The notes under the pieces: generated by a model | Told to the model about the DNA's origin: nothing | Seen by the model: only the letters and a program-made list of their open reading frames with translations | The model's database searches: none | Translations under genes and position numbers: made by a program | In this document: one piece after another, positions 49,101 through 62,400 of the stretch | Layout: each line of letters opens with the position of its first letter | How positions within the stretch are numbered: the stretch's first letter is position 1 | Assembly: GCA_023053545.1 (NCBI GenBank) | Contig: JAKZAN010000002.1 | Coordinates: 6,184,375 to 6,248,374, forward strand | Reading direction: 5' to 3' | DNA length: 64,000 bases | Source of the DNA: Lepidurus packardi | Lineage: Eukaryota > Arthropoda > Branchiopoda > Notostraca > Triopsidae

Positions 49101-52100
49101 TATTAATTTCACACGTACCTGCGTGACCGTCGTGTTTGCGGCTGGTTTGGGGCTACTCGATATGTTTGGGTCGTTTTCGTCGGTTTGGCTAACGTGGTTC
49201 CAAATGGTTACGGTCACTTGATGGTCAGTGGTTTGTTCGCCGTCTTTAGCAGTGGCAGACTCGGAGCTGTTGTCAACTGGGCTGCTCACTAGCTCTCTCT
49301 CTTGGATGCTAACCACACTCGTGTGCATAGGAATGCGCTGGAACGCGGGTTCGATGGTCGGAGTACTGGGACTAGCCAAATCCACAGACCCTAAGGCAAA
49401 ACGGGCGATGCTGTCATCCGAAAAGGACCCGTGTCTTGAATGCGTCGCCAATCTGGGCGCTGGTTCTAAAGGAACGTAAGACTTCACTAGCATTTTTTTA
49501 TTACGTTTAAAGGGAAAATAAAGTTTAAATACCTGGTTTGTACGGAATGTCTTTTACAGGTGAGGTGTGCGACGCTGAGGGCTGGGCAACCGATATGACC
49601 GTAGTAACGCTGGGCACGGTAGCGTATTCCAACGATTCGTAGTCCACTCCTCCCACCAAAACTGGCGCTGTTTTACTCCGCGCTAATTCCTGCACAGGTT
49701 CCACTACTTCCGCTCCAACGCTATCGGTCACTTTGGGATGGCAACTACCATCAGTGGGGAGTAGAATGTCCTTATGGACTGTGTCGAAGCTCAGCGACGT
49801 GTGGTAGAAGGAGCTGCAAGCAGAAAAGATCCGCGAAATTACCCAACTCCCGCCAACACTTCGCTAAGATACCCACACGAAACAGTTTTCACAACATCAA
49901 ATACATTCAAGGCAGTTTTTTTTTTCTTTCCGTTTTTTTTTTATTACAAGAGGGGGCTATGCATTACCACTTAGACCCAGTACTGGACAGCAACTAACTA
50001 AATTAGGGTGCAACGAGCCATAAAAACGGAAAAAAAAAAATAGATTTTGACGCAGCAGCAGCGACTAATAGATTTTCGGGAAGCTCTATGTGGTCAAAAA
50101 CGTGGCTTCGTGGAAAAGCCTGAAACCCATCATGTCTATGTGCTGTAAGTGATGCAAAAAAGGACACAACGTCAAAGACTCGATAAGAATAAAGCTAAAG
50201 TGACACGAGACTTTAAAGTAAAAACCGGACCTCTTCTCAAAATCCGATTCAACCCCCCTCCCCCCCCCCCCCCCCGGAGCAGTAATTCTTCTTTGTTCAT
50301 GGTTCTTCTAGGAGAAATCTAGGGTGTGACGTCATCAGAGCTGTAGCTCAGGATCCATTAGCCCAAATTGCTCCCAAAGCGAAGGTATATACGGTCATAT
50401 ATTTTAACTTTTTCACAATCAACGGCAGCTGTTTGGCCTCTTATAGCTCAAAGAACAAATTAGATGTAGACCAGAGTTACAGTTAAGGTTGTGGATTCAA
50501 TGTAATAGTGCTTCATGTCACTTTAACTTTTTTCCTCATGAGGTACGAGCGACAGAAACCAAATTCTTACCGGTAATACGATGGATATTTCCTGCGCAAG
50601 TTGTGATTTAGCAAAGGTGGGAAAAAAGATAAAGTACAAAATGAAAGATAGACTAAAAGGAATAAGAAAACTTGGGAGGTTTGGGAAACACAAGAAAAGT
50701 TAGGCGGTTTAAGAAACAAGATAAACCTTTCTGCTCGCTTATTTTAGCCTACAATTTGTAATTCAAAAAAGGCTCCCCAATCCCCCAAAGTGGCAGAAAA
50801 CCCAAAAACAAACTACCTCTGCTTATTTTGTCTCATTTCAAGCTGTTATACATATTTGCAGGGCCGTATTTTTTTTAAAGCACACAAAAGATTACTCTTT
50901 TCTTTTCCCTTTCTTTTGCTAACAGGGTTTACTTTTGTCTTACCTAGACGCCACTACCGGAGCAGTCGCCACTTGAGCTTCCATTTCTTGAGCTAGGAGA
51001 ATCAGCGCCGTCTGGCGATGAACGGCAGCATCCGAACCAGGGATATACAAAACACTGAAAATGCACGAAAACAACCCAATTGACAAGCTGAAATGCATCA
51101 TAGTACCCTCAGCCATTCGTGTTCTTAATCCAATATCTCTTCCGAGGCTTTACATACCAGAAAAGCTCTTTGCTGTAAATAACCCTTTCAAGAATCTCCT
51201 ATCCAACTAGGATCCAACATATCCCCCAAAGTAAGCGTTATAATTATGCTTCTCCCCATCCTTTTCGTGTTCCTTTAATAACCCCAACACTATTCCCAAT
51301 GTCCAACGCGACGTGCTTGTTTAAGGGTTTCGTTTTATGTTCTAATCAATAAGACGGGCTTGAATGCTCAGCCGTGCCTGGTACATATGACGGTGGCATA
51401 TCACAGCATAACACCGGACCACATCGGACAGGCGTCTCCTTAACCAGCTTGGAACGAACAAAACATGAACAGCAGACCTTACGGTCAATTGGCATATTTG
51501 CCAAGTTCGGGAAAAGAAGGCTACAACTGACCCAAGAACACGATCACACGGTGATATTTGTAAACATAGTAAGTCTTTTCCTAAGCAAGTTACTTGGCAT
51601 GGGGACGTGACTTGGTCGTATTTTTTTTTTTTTTGCTTAGACAAAACTTTACGACACTTCTGTTTTTTTTCACATTCAAGAGCAATATTCAACCTAATAA
51701 CCTACCCAGCAGTTCATACATTTGCATGTCCAGCCCTCGAAATACTAAAACCTAAGACTTGAACACATTGTAGAAAGAATGAGCTTGAATGCGTGTGTTT
51801 ATGTACGTTTGTAAGTACCTTAACCATTTAGCGAAGAAAGTGATAACATATATTAAATATAAACTTAGTTTAGCAATGAGCGTAGCTAACGCTATTAAAT
51901 ACAGGAAAAAGAGAGCAACAAATAAAAACAAATCTTTAAAAAGTTAACTTATATGAAATATTTTGAAAAATCTGTTCTCGGGTGTGGGTAATAAAGTTGC
52001 CCCAGTTAAATGATATAATTAGAGGGACTTAAAGGGCATACGCACGTTACGCATGGAAAGCAGCTAGTTTTGTGATTGGTTTTCTTAATTACCAATTAAT

Positions 52101-55100
52101 GGGCGTTTTATGCAAACCCAGCCCAACGGCAGGGATCTTAGTGCCACACGGGATTAGAATACAAAGTTAGGAATACGCTAATAAAAGCACACCCCACCCT
52201 TCGTCAAGTTTGTGCAAGGTGTACCGTACTGCCCTGAACTGCCTGTACGTGCCGTCCTTAGCATTTCTGCCTTCTTCTCCAGTGATGCAGGTTGGTATCA
52301 CGCTAGACACCTTGTATGTGACATGAGGGATAATGTATCCCTGATGTCAGCACACAGCATTCCTGACGTCACTAAAATGGAAACCCCTAATTTTTTCTCC
52401 CGGGCAACAAGACAGGGGAAGTAGTCCGATTTATCATTCTAGTCTAGGATTTATCCTCTGCCCCGCACAAAAAGATATTTTTTGGGAGTTGCATACATCC
52501 CAGACCCGATTTCTAGTGACAGTTTGCTTTAAACTTGGCAGACGGAAAGGGGAGATAAAAAAATGGACGACTTTGACTCAGCCCAACCAAAACTATAATA
52601 AAATCTTTCAAAGCATTCCAAATATTGTCTCCGTTCCCTTCCCTTCCCAAAGCCGAGCTGCCAGTGAAGTTACACCGTTCTTTTTAAGTCTATTGGATAA
52701 GCTACAAATCTGGCAGAAACTACAAAAAATTGACCAGGGGTCGTGTTGCTGTCAGATACTTCCCGGAAGCTGTTCGCCCTAATGTGACTTAGAAAATAAG
52801 AAAAAAAAAAGGAAATGGGTCAATAAAACGTCCATGGATTACCTGATATCGGTGCTAACCAGCTGCGTTCTCCGTAGGATGGCTCTGGCTTGGGAGTTGG
52901 TAGCAAATCGAATACTTTCATTGTTGACCGAGAGGATATAGTCTCCTGGGCGTATGCGTCCATCCTTGTGCACAGCTCCTCCCCTTGTCACCGACGTGAC
53001 AAGTACTCCATTCGCGCCTTTATCCACCACTTCCACATTAATACCTATAAACCGACGACAGCACAAAAAAAAAAAAATAAAACCTTTAGCACGCTATAGT
53101 TAGTTAGCACAAGCTACACAGATTATGTAGTTTGTTAGATCTTTTTTAAGTTCTAAAAGGAAAACAAAAGCTATCTTAAAATTTACCCAGCTGATCTCCC
53201 CCTTTCTTCAGTTTAATGGTCCTCTCGAGAGCTGTTGGTAACGGAGGAATATCTGCCCACCGTGTGGTACCCAAAGTCGACTCCGCCGTCCCCGTACTGC
53301 TTCCACTTCCACTTGTGTACACATTGTTGCTTCCTTGTCCCATATTCGTACTCAGTAATAATCGCTCCGTTGCTACGGGTACCAGCAGAGGATTTGGCTG
53401 TCAGGATTTATCAAACGTATATAATGAGAAAATGTACAATTTATCATACGTACAATTTCTTTTTTTGCTATTCTTTTCCCAGAGTTAATCGTGTCGGTGA
53501 CAAGATGTAGTAAATTGTTTGGAATTGGTTCTTTTTATTTAACTAAGACGATAAAACAAGAAAAAGAAGAGAAAAATACTGTTTTCTTACCAATTGATCC
53601 GTGGATTGATTTAGAACGCTGGTTTCCAAGTCTGGGGAAGAAGAACCGTCCAGAGGTGGAGGTAAAGTGGCCGGTAACGGCGGAGGTTTTTCCTCAGGGA
53701 ACTGAAAGAAAAGCAAGAAACACATGAAGAAAGCGCAGCAATTTTCTCTTCTTTTTCTCTTTCCAGAGCGATGGATACGGATACTATCCATTAGGCGTGC
53801 CATCAATGATACACACGATTTGAGGTTAGAACAATGTCTCTCAAAAAGAAAACTGAGACAGTAACCGAGTAAAACCAAAGGTTGGGCTGTACTCAGATAA
53901 ACATAGGGCCATAGTAAATTGATCGTCAGTCTCCACCTAATGGGCCCCAATAACCTGACATGGTAACATTTTATATTGCATTTCTTATTCCCTACGAAGA
54001 ATTTTGTCTGAAACAGTATAAGGAATTATATAAGGAACAGTATAAGGAGTCCTGGAATTTGCTTTCCTTTGCCCCTCACAAGCCACACAGAAACACGAAG
54101 ATAAAAAAACTCTTGGCAACAGCATACAAGGAAAAAAATATGCCGATACATGACTTAACGGCTTACTATGCATTTTAATTTTTAGGATTTCGGATTCTTT
54201 TGTTTACTGGATAGAAAAAGCGTGTTTTTGCAATCGCTCTTTACGACTTACGAGCTCCGTTTTTATGGACCTAAAGAAAACAGAAAACGAGGGAAAAAAC
54301 GGAGTTGCCCAGTTCCACGTTTCTAGAATGTAAAGGTAAAGGGAAGGATTCCGAGGTTGTATAACATAATGTTGCCGAAGGAAACGGAAATGAGAGAAAA
54401 GAAACGGAGCTCTAATATCCGCCATGACACTCGTTGCAATTATTGAAGCGTTTTTGGCTGCCTGACACAACAGAGCTATCGATTAGGCCGACATTTAGAG
54501 CTTTATGAACGCTAGGATTACGGCAAAGTCCGTGGAGTCAACCAACAGAAAGGAAAGTATTACTGGAGGCCTTTAATAAAAGGAGATTACAAGGAAAGTC
54601 ACGTTTGTATTTGAAAACCAACTTAAATGTTCATCAAAAGCCGCTGTCATCTAGAATAACTCGTCTTTTGATACTTTTTCACCTTCTTTTAGTCATCCGC
54701 TAAGAATGCCCCGGCCAGTTTTACACAAGAAAAGTTTCCTACTCCCTTTCATTAAAACTTGGTATCCAGGTGAACTAAACTACGCCGCTACAGGTAGATC
54801 TTTTAGGTTGCTTTTTCTTGACTAGCTTAGACCAAGAGAGAGAATGTCTTAAATTGGCACCGTAGCTTAATTGGAGACCATTCAGAAGAACAGCCTACAA
54901 GTATGCTAAAGCAAAGCGTAAGAGACCAAGTTCAATTTCAGCATTAGGCTCTAAAAAAAAAAAATCTGAGAAATCCTAGTTTCCTGGGCGTTAAAATGGA
55001 ATGAAAAGTTTGGTAGGCGCCTCAGTCTAAATTATCGTTAAGCTTATCTCACTCCAATCAATGCTTGAATCCAGCTAAGGATAAAAGTTGAACTTTAAAG

Positions 55101-58100
55101 GCGAAAGAAGTCTCAAAATCCTCTGCTCATCAGGGAAACTTACAACATTTGTCTCTGGTTGAGATGTTCTAGTTCTACGGACTTAATCCTGAGCTTGTGA
55201 CGCCTGAAAAAAATGTTTGATTTGAGCAGCCAAGCAGCCCTTCGCAGTCTGGCTTTGCGGAAATTGACTAGAGAAAGAGGACTTCACACGGCGAACGTTT
55301 CTTTTTCTCGGCAGAAAACTTTCCGCTATGCAATCCATGTTTGGACTTCAAATCCTAAATACTACCAGGAGAAGGATGGAGAGACAATTACAAAGACAAA
55401 GTCATTTTCGTCAAGTCGACAGGACTCATCAGATTCCGGGATAGAGAGAGCAGAAACCCCTTTTCCATGAGACAAACTTGTCAGTTAAATGCAAGCAAAC
55501 GACGTCACCCCCCCCCCCCCCCCCCCCCGAAAAGGGCGACGTTGTATGTCAAAGACCTTGATAGCTTGAAATGCTATTTGAATCCTACGGACCTGATACA
55601 ACGTAACACACATGAAAGGAGACTCTCTTATTATAGCCAGGAAATGCAAAGCTATGGGGTCAGCTTTCCACTGGGGAAACGCCCCTTTTGCCTAGTACCG
55701 TAGTTCCGCTGGCTTTAATTTTCTTTCCCTTCCCTAAAATAAAAAAAAATTACTCCCACCAGAGCACACGCGCTATTTATTAAAAAAGAAAAATGCCAAA
55801 GTCAAAATGCATAACCGAAAAGTATTTTCAATGAAAGTAACGTTTCTTGTGAGTAAGCAGCTTCCGTTTTTAAAAGGCTGCTTGCTTTGGATTAAATTTT
55901 CGCTTCTAGTCTTTTTCTCTAGCAACTTTTGTGGGAACGCAAAAAAGGAGGTTCTAAACCGAATAACTCAAGCTGGGTTATTTTCTCTGTCCCAAAAATG
56001 TGCTGTTTCTCAGCACATGGGTGTATATGGAAAAAAGTAACAATCCCCACCCAAAAAATTCCAGCCCCAGAAGACGTTTTTATGATACCGACACGTTTTT
56101 GGGCTGCAAGCATGCGGAAAGATATCCAGTTTTTCTTACAACAAATACCAAAGTCAAAGAACGAAACAAGCCACATCATGCACGAGAGCACCATTTGCGC
56201 TTCACTGTTCTTGTGCTGTTATAAGACGACCTAAATTAAGCAATTCGGCGTCTAATATCTGTCTCAATATCAGCTCTTTCGTTTCTAGCATTTGAACTCG
56301 CCCCTCCGCAAAATGTTCCCCAGTATCAAGCCCAATATAAACCCCCCAAAAAAGACGAGAAAACACATCAAATGAACACGAGATAAATGATGCTTCAAAA
56401 CTTTTTCAGAACTTCTTAACGGGTTTGCAGCAGCTTAAAGTAAGAAGTGAGAGCTTTCCATGACGCACTTTGGGCCAAACAATGCTCCGCGCGTAAGCAC
56501 AATCCCGCACTCTCACTCATCTTCTAAAAGTGGGTCAATGCAACACTGCCTTCGCTGGACTCAAGAAAGAGATACGACCACATGTAAAATACGCCCAAAA
56601 TACTTCGCAGACCGAAAGTAAAAGTGGTCTCCACTAACTCCTCTTTTTGGACAGTCCTGCCTCTTCCCCTCAAACTCTGGCAAGCCATGCCCACTTTACC
56701 TTTCCCCAGTTTAATTTCTATCGGGAAAAAGGGCAGGCACATTCGCCATCGGGTTATCCGGGGCAAGTACAGGTTGCTCCGGCATCGTCCCCGTGCGGCA
56801 TCAACGGAAGGATTACATATGAGGCGGCGACGCCCACGACGCTGGTTCAGTCGACAAGCAGATCCAGACCTGAGCGGTGGATACATTACCACAGAAGAAT
56901 TTACCCACGGATCGCCTCACTGTAAGCTTTTTAAGCCATAATACAGGTAATTTGTTGCTAGACTTTCAATTAAAAAAAAATTAAACTAGGTCAATGCGCG
57001 CAGTTAATGTGTACGACAGAAATTGTGTTCGTTTGGGACGAAAAGGGTCTAACAAAGTACCAAGTTTTTATGTCTGTTGACGGAATTGAGTGCAATTGAC
57101 AGAACGTATGGGTCATGTGTGATGTGCTGGACTTATCCACACAGAAAAGCGACTGTGACTCATACTCGCAGACGCGGGTGTGAATTGCTTGAAAAACTCG
57201 TTATCACAGGTGCGTACGAAAAACCTATCAGTTCTGGCCCAGAGACAAGTGACTCGGTTCTGATCATCCGGTGCCGTTAGTTTTTGCTGACTTAACATCT
57301 ATTATCCGTTAGAACAATGTCCTCAATCCGTTAATAACATCCGCTCATTCGATCCTCTGTTGATTCAAACTGACGTGAGATTCCATTACGTCATTTTATT
57401 GTTTTCAGAGAGACTTTAAAGACGCAATATTTGTTAAAAAGAGGGAAAAAAAATCTGAGGCAAGCGAATTTGAAGTTAAACGAGAAAAGTCTTATTTGAC
57501 ATAAACCCAAGTTTATAAGGCAAGTTAAGCAGAAACTGCAAAGTCGTTATTGGAGACGAACATCGATTGAGGAACTCGCAACTCGATTCGGGCCATGCCC
57601 ATATACATGGCAAGGGAGAAGTTCAATTTGGAAGATTACTGGCACACTAAAGGTTTCTTAATCCAGTTTGGCTCCCTCTTTGGACATAACACCAGCAGAG
57701 TTGCACTTCTTTCTTTGCGATCCGCACATGGAAAACAGGAATGGATCAGCTTTCGCTTGTCGTGACGCCGAGAAGCTTTGCAAGTGTCAACCTCCGCGTT
57801 TTATACGGTCTATATTGGAAAGTGAAGCTGCCTAAGGCGGGCTGCTAACACTCGGCATAATAGATTTGCATGCTCCAAATCGTTTTTTAGACAAATAAAG
57901 AAATAGCCACGAGAGCTTGAAGCAACAGTCGTGTTCAAGCTAGGTTTCTATTGTTTGGGGGCCTACCGTTTAAAAGCGCCATCCATTAAAAAGAAAGTTC
58001 CGTAGAATCTCGAGCGGAGGCTAAACTTTTCAGTACCATTTGAAAGGATGCGTTTCAAGGCACAACAGCGGAGTCCGGAGGGCCCATAAAGTTCTGTTTT

Positions 58101-59404
58101 GGCTCCAAACTTCCGCTCCGCATCCCAGCGGAAGCCGGAAATATCGTCAGCATACTTGTACCGCACATGTCCGACATTTTAATGTGACGCACATGTCCGA
58201 TCTTCTTCTTCACTTTGAACCCCTGCTCCCTAAATTCCATGTCGGTAAGAAAGTATTTCTACGCATTTTCCCGGAGGAATTTCCCATAAAGCTTATCAGA
58301 GAAGTTTAAACTTCGAGCCCGAAATTTCTCTGACGTTTCTTGGGCGCCTGAATGTAACTTGGAATGCAATTTCCCGTCTTTCCAGTGGCCAAATCGTATC
58401 TAGGCCAATAGACGAACTTTTGCTAGACTTACTCAACATGACACGAAAGCTTTGTGCTAAAGTTGGGCATAGAGTTTGCATTAACCCCTATTTGTTTAAA
58501 CTGCTCTGCAGCTTGCTTCCAAGTGGGAAGTTTGTCTCCATAAAGGCCTCACTAATGACTTCCCCATGTGATAAAACGATCTCTCTCTCAGTTTCCCAAT
58601 CTACTAATTTTGTCAAACTCCTAAGCTTATTACGCCATTTGTACTATTTATCGCCGTTACTCGCAAACCCGGGGGATCTTCTCAGCATGCTTTACGGTAT
58701 CTACCGTCGTGCATAATTTTCATTAATAAGTTAAAAGGGCCAGTCGCAAAACAAAAGAAACTACCATTACTTCTCCTTTCCTTTCCCATGTCAGAGCGAA
58801 AAAACACTTATCCCAGGCATTTTAATGAAGTTATACGCGTGATAAAAGGCACAGACGAGCATTTGCGCAGCGCCTCGGATTAGATCTGTAAATATTCCTT
58901 GCCTCCCGACAAAACATGGTAGTCTCTTCTCGTTTTCTCGTAAAGTTAAGGCCCAGAGGTCTTCATTGTGTAATGAAGAGATAACGCAACCCTTTTTTAG
59001 TTATGGTATATAGTACGAGCGAAAATATGGGTGGTACACGACGAAACAAGACCTTCATCAGTTTTACTCAGCACGAGAAGAGCTATTAATTACGATTCCT
59101 TCATCCTATCGCCACCCCCCTCAACGCACCAAATGGAGTGTTAACCAAGCAATCCCGAGTCTGGTTATTGCGTCTGCGAGGTGCTAATACACATTTTAAC
59201 ATGGGCTGGAGGTCTGGCTCAAATGCATGTGCCATACCATAGAACAGAATATGACTACAATAACAGCAACAAGGCAAGAAAATAAGGACAGTTCATTGAC
59301 TTTACCCGTCCATCCGGTATAGGCGCGCTGTCATCGGCAGAGTCGTCGGAATCCGAATGGAACTCGTCAACGTCGCTGTCATCACGTTCTACGCCCAGCT
59401 TGAT
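36814..59404 (-). CDS. Mpdz: MPDZ/PATJ-type multi-PDZ scaffold, C-terminal 1,522 residues, 5' end not found
   Basis: Cortical scaffold of the Crumbs/tight-junction polarity machinery. Exons: 59306-59404, 53591-53701, 53187-53397, 52843-53044, 50944-51054, 49533-49813, 49119-49465, 48504-48755, 48138-48263, 47725-48024, 47531-47653, 47387-47477, 41380-41603, 41201-41295, 40743-40812, 40338-40394, 40140-40241, 39933-40004, 39613-39772, 38416-38987, 38117-38272, 37889-38041, 37621-37820, 36814-37267. All phases carry. Seven PDZ domains, in order: [111 protein letters not shown]. Order, linkers (DDFGY, DPATCEI) and the end after the last PDZ match human MPDZ domains 6-11 and 13 as I remember them. 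No PDZ12-like domain is seen. The first visible exon is very acidic ([16 protein letters not shown]). L27 and the first five PDZ domains must lie upstream. Confidence 0.93.
40071..40105. repeat. 35-nt poly-A run (poly-U in the PDZ scaffold pre-mRNA)
   Basis: Lies in the 135-nt intron between PDZ-encoding exons 40140-40241 and 39933-40004, about 35 nt after the donor on the transcribed strand. Confidence 0.95.
41604..47386. other. 5.8-kb intron of the PDZ scaffold gene
   Basis: The flanking exons join in frame (GYTN-K-KIQKRW), so no exon is needed here. I recognise no nested gene or transposon. Confidence 0.6.
48845..48990. repeat. AT-rich degenerate tandem repeat
   Basis: Repeated AAATCATAATTAA-type words with irregular period, in the intron between scaffold exons 48504-48755 and 49119-49465. 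Confidence 0.7.
49014..49028 (+). repeat. Homopolymer run, 15 C
   Basis: Fifteen C followed directly by an A-rich stretch, in the same intron as the AT-rich repeat. Confidence 0.9.
50260..50275 (+). repeat. Homopolymer run, 16 C
   Basis: Sixteen C preceded by a further six C and one T, in the scaffold intron 49814-50943. Confidence 0.9.
55508..55528 (+). repeat. Homopolymer run, 21 C
   Basis: The longest C run in the window, flanked by ordinary mixed sequence. Confidence 0.95.
56711..56923 (+). other. GC-rich exon-like island of unknown identity
   Basis: About 210 bp stand out by GC and CpG content. On the plus strand they are bounded by a strong acceptor (TTTACCTTTCCCCAG) and a good donor (CACT|GTAAGC). 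Two plus-strand frames stay open: one Pro/Ser-rich ([17 protein letters not shown]), one Arg-rich then acidic ([12 protein letters not shown]). The minus-strand reading starts with a stop at its only good acceptor. It may be an exon of an unrecognised antisense gene inside the scaffold intron; I cannot choose a frame. Confidence 0.3.
58162..58200 (+). repeat. Two copies of CGCACATGTCCGA, 26 bp apart
   Basis: Exact 13-bp copies at 58162-58174 and 58188-58200, each with the palindrome ACATGT, in intronic DNA. Possible paired regulatory site, or chance. Confidence 0.5.
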
Positions 59405-62400
59405 CTGTCCAGGAAAGGGAAACCAAAGGATAACCAACATGGTAAGTAACAAACGTATAAACGAGTTTGCACAAAAATAAGCATCTCTTTATAGAAAGAA
59501 ATAAACCCAAAATAACGGATTTGCAGTCATAGAAGGTGTCGTTGGAAGGTCGAGGATCTAAGTTTACTATCAAGTAACGCCAATTCCTCCTTCACATCCC
59601 CCCCTTTTTGCTCAATTCAATCGGTACTTGCAGCCAAAAGCGAACTGAAAAAGCGAATCCACACGCGGTCCCTCGCGAAAGTATCACCTTTCGGAGAAGA
59701 AAAAAAATAAAAAAATGTGAGACCATGAAACGCAATTAGGTCGAAGCGACGGCCGTTTTTACCACAAAATGTTCCGTTTTCCGGGCGGGAGAAGAAAACC
59801 CATTCCGAAAACTTGAACCAAAAAAAAGCCTACAAGTTTGGAGCTTTAAGAGTAAGTAGCTTAGAAGCAACGCGTTTCTTTTATCTCTCCGCTAAACTCT
59901 AATAAATTCTTTTATGGACTGCTTGATTTAGCATACAGACATAAGGTTGGAAGACGGCAGTTCGTGAACCAAGACCTACAACCCGAAACCGTCGCACAAT
60001 TCGAGCAAACAGGGCACTAAATGGAGCAACTAAGTCTTGGAAGTTTATGTGGAAGCCTGAGAGAAATAGAGGTTGGCGAAAGTTTTTCAACCGTTGTAAC
60101 GTCTTACTATACTAACCGGATTCACTCGACATGGGCATAAGTAATGAGCTTAAAGTGGTAAAGCGTCAAGAGGCACCAGCATCTGCATCCCAGGGACACA
60201 AATGTCTTCGCTGCCATAAGTCAACACAAGCAACTCAAACTTTGTAACGCCAAAAAAGACTTTCCTCGCATTTGCTTTTCGTCCTCCTCCTCCATAATCA
60301 ACAAACGGGGGAGACGGAAAGAATATTACAAATTTAGAAAATCCGAGCAGTTGGGCCGGGTGGTAAGGAGTCTTGGGAATTGGAAAAGTAACACACTAGA
60401 CTTGAAGGCACGTCTATGTGCTCTATGGCATCTACATTGAGCCCTGTATCCCGAAAGAAACATGGCTTTATGAATTTTTCGGTAATAACACGAGCAGTAG
60501 CATGTTTCTGACAACCTAGAGCGAACAAGCCCAGATACGAAAGTCATGTTAAGAGCGGGACTTGTCTGAACATAATAGGATGCTCAACAGCATCATAGAA
60601 GGGTTGAGAGAACACGAACTCTGGACTGCTCATCAAAGACCCGGCTGTTTGAGCCTTATGCACAGATCTGATGGAAAAAGGAGGCAGTTATGCGACGAGC
60701 CCAAGATAAAACGGACTTTCCGACACGGGAACATACATACTCAGAGAGCGTTTGTAAGCAGCGTTCAATTTAGGTACGAAAATTGCTTCATCTTTGCTCT
60801 CCTACGAAATTTCAATAAGCCTTCCAAGCTGACACAAGACGACTATTCAAGGGGTCAATTTCCTCCCCAAAATAGAAACGAGAAGCGATGGAAAGACGTG
60901 AAAAAAGTAGGAACCTCTTAAAGCTTCCAAAGACTTTCTCTCTATGTTCTTTTCCATCTCTCTCGCTGATTCAAAATAACTCCAGGAGAACTAGCTTCAC
61001 CAGGGGCAGAAGAAACTAGTAAAAAAAAACGTCTTTGTGTAAACGACAAATCTACATGTGAAAATAGTATCCTGAGAACGTCGAAATGAATGAGAAAAGA
61101 GATGCTGAATCATGCCATGTATAATTACAGAATATTGACTTGCATCAAGATGAGAAGCTTGGCAGTTTAGGATGAAAGTTCGAGAGTAAACAAGCGAGAG
61201 ATTAGGGTTAGCTGCCTAACCACATGTGGTAAGAAATAAGTTTAAGGGTAAGAATTTTAGATCACCATTTAAAATTTTTTTTAAAGCAGGTTCCCTAGTC
61301 CTGAAGCAGCAAGAGGCTGTGCTACGGATTCGACAAGAGTGTTGGAGATGCAACAGAGCTACAACTCATGTTTAGAAAATATCAGCATTTCAAATCATCG
61401 TTCAAATCTCCTCGGGGAAAAATAAACGCATTTCGGGTGGTTTTGTCACCATTTAGTCTAACCTCCTAAGACCAATCCTTCAATGTTTTAATCAAGAGGC
61501 CTCTCACAGCTTGAATTAAAGAAACGTACAGACGTTTAAGAGGGAGACGTTTTCATTCCCTTCTCAGCAAGAAACACAAGAAATCCCTGCCGAATCGTGA
61601 CCAGCATCCGGAACAGATTAGTTTGCGTGCTTTAACTTTGTTTCAAGAGTTTGCGGTCATCAGCTGCCTTGTTAAAACCTCCATCCCAATATATGAACAC
61701 GAAAAAATCCTCCGCAGTCACCAGCTTTAAAAACTTTCCTAGACCTGTTTCCTCTAACCAGCAACGATAAATGAACTTATTCTCAAACTCAAAGGTTTCC
61801 ACGTAAGCTATTCCTATCCCTTAATATTTTTGCTAAGAATCTTCTGTGAACCCACGTCTTCGTCCAAGCAAACGTATTAACCGAACTATACAAGAGATAT
61901 AGCAGACGTACAGAAAAAAAATAAAATAAAAAAATTCCCAGGTTCGTATGTAAACGGACAAACTCAACTTAGTTACATCATTCCAAAACCCTTCTCAGTT
62001 TCCCCGGTTTCCCCAGCTTTTATTCATGTGGCACGTTCCCGCAACCTGACGTTATTTACATACAAACATCTACTTTTCGTCGACACAGAACGATGTACTT
62101 GATAATGGGGGAAAGCAAACGTAAAACAAAGTAAAAGTAAAAATAGAGGTAAACCCCAGTAAGTTTGCTTATTGCACCGCTGGACTAGTTTTACCCATCA
62201 GATCTGTAGTTATATACTTCATTTGTGTGCACAGTGGAACCCTAAAAACTTGCCAGCGTACGCTTAGGAATGATGTGAGTGATTACCCTTTGCTTTTCCC
62301 TGGATTTCCCCCGGCTACGACATGAATTCCAACTTATTTCACTGGTCTTTCTCAAACATGCGCACATGCTCTGTAATACTTCCATTTATTGTTACTGAAG

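Larger units (their letters stand above)
53702..59305. other. 5.6-kb intron of the PDZ scaffold gene
   Basis: Flanking exons are both phase 0. The intron contains a C21 run and a GC-rich exon-like island described separately. I see no other gene. Confidence 0.5.

Noticed and set aside
54855-54950. tRNA-like A box (TAGCTTAATTGG) and B box-like GTTCAATTTC
   Set aside because: The boxes are too far apart and no acceptor or anticodon stem can be folded, so this is at most a decayed tRNA relic.
55213-55470. Plus-strand frame of 85 codons with a Ser-rich end
   Set aside because: No motif, no splice partners, and the codon pattern does not stand out from surrounding intron.
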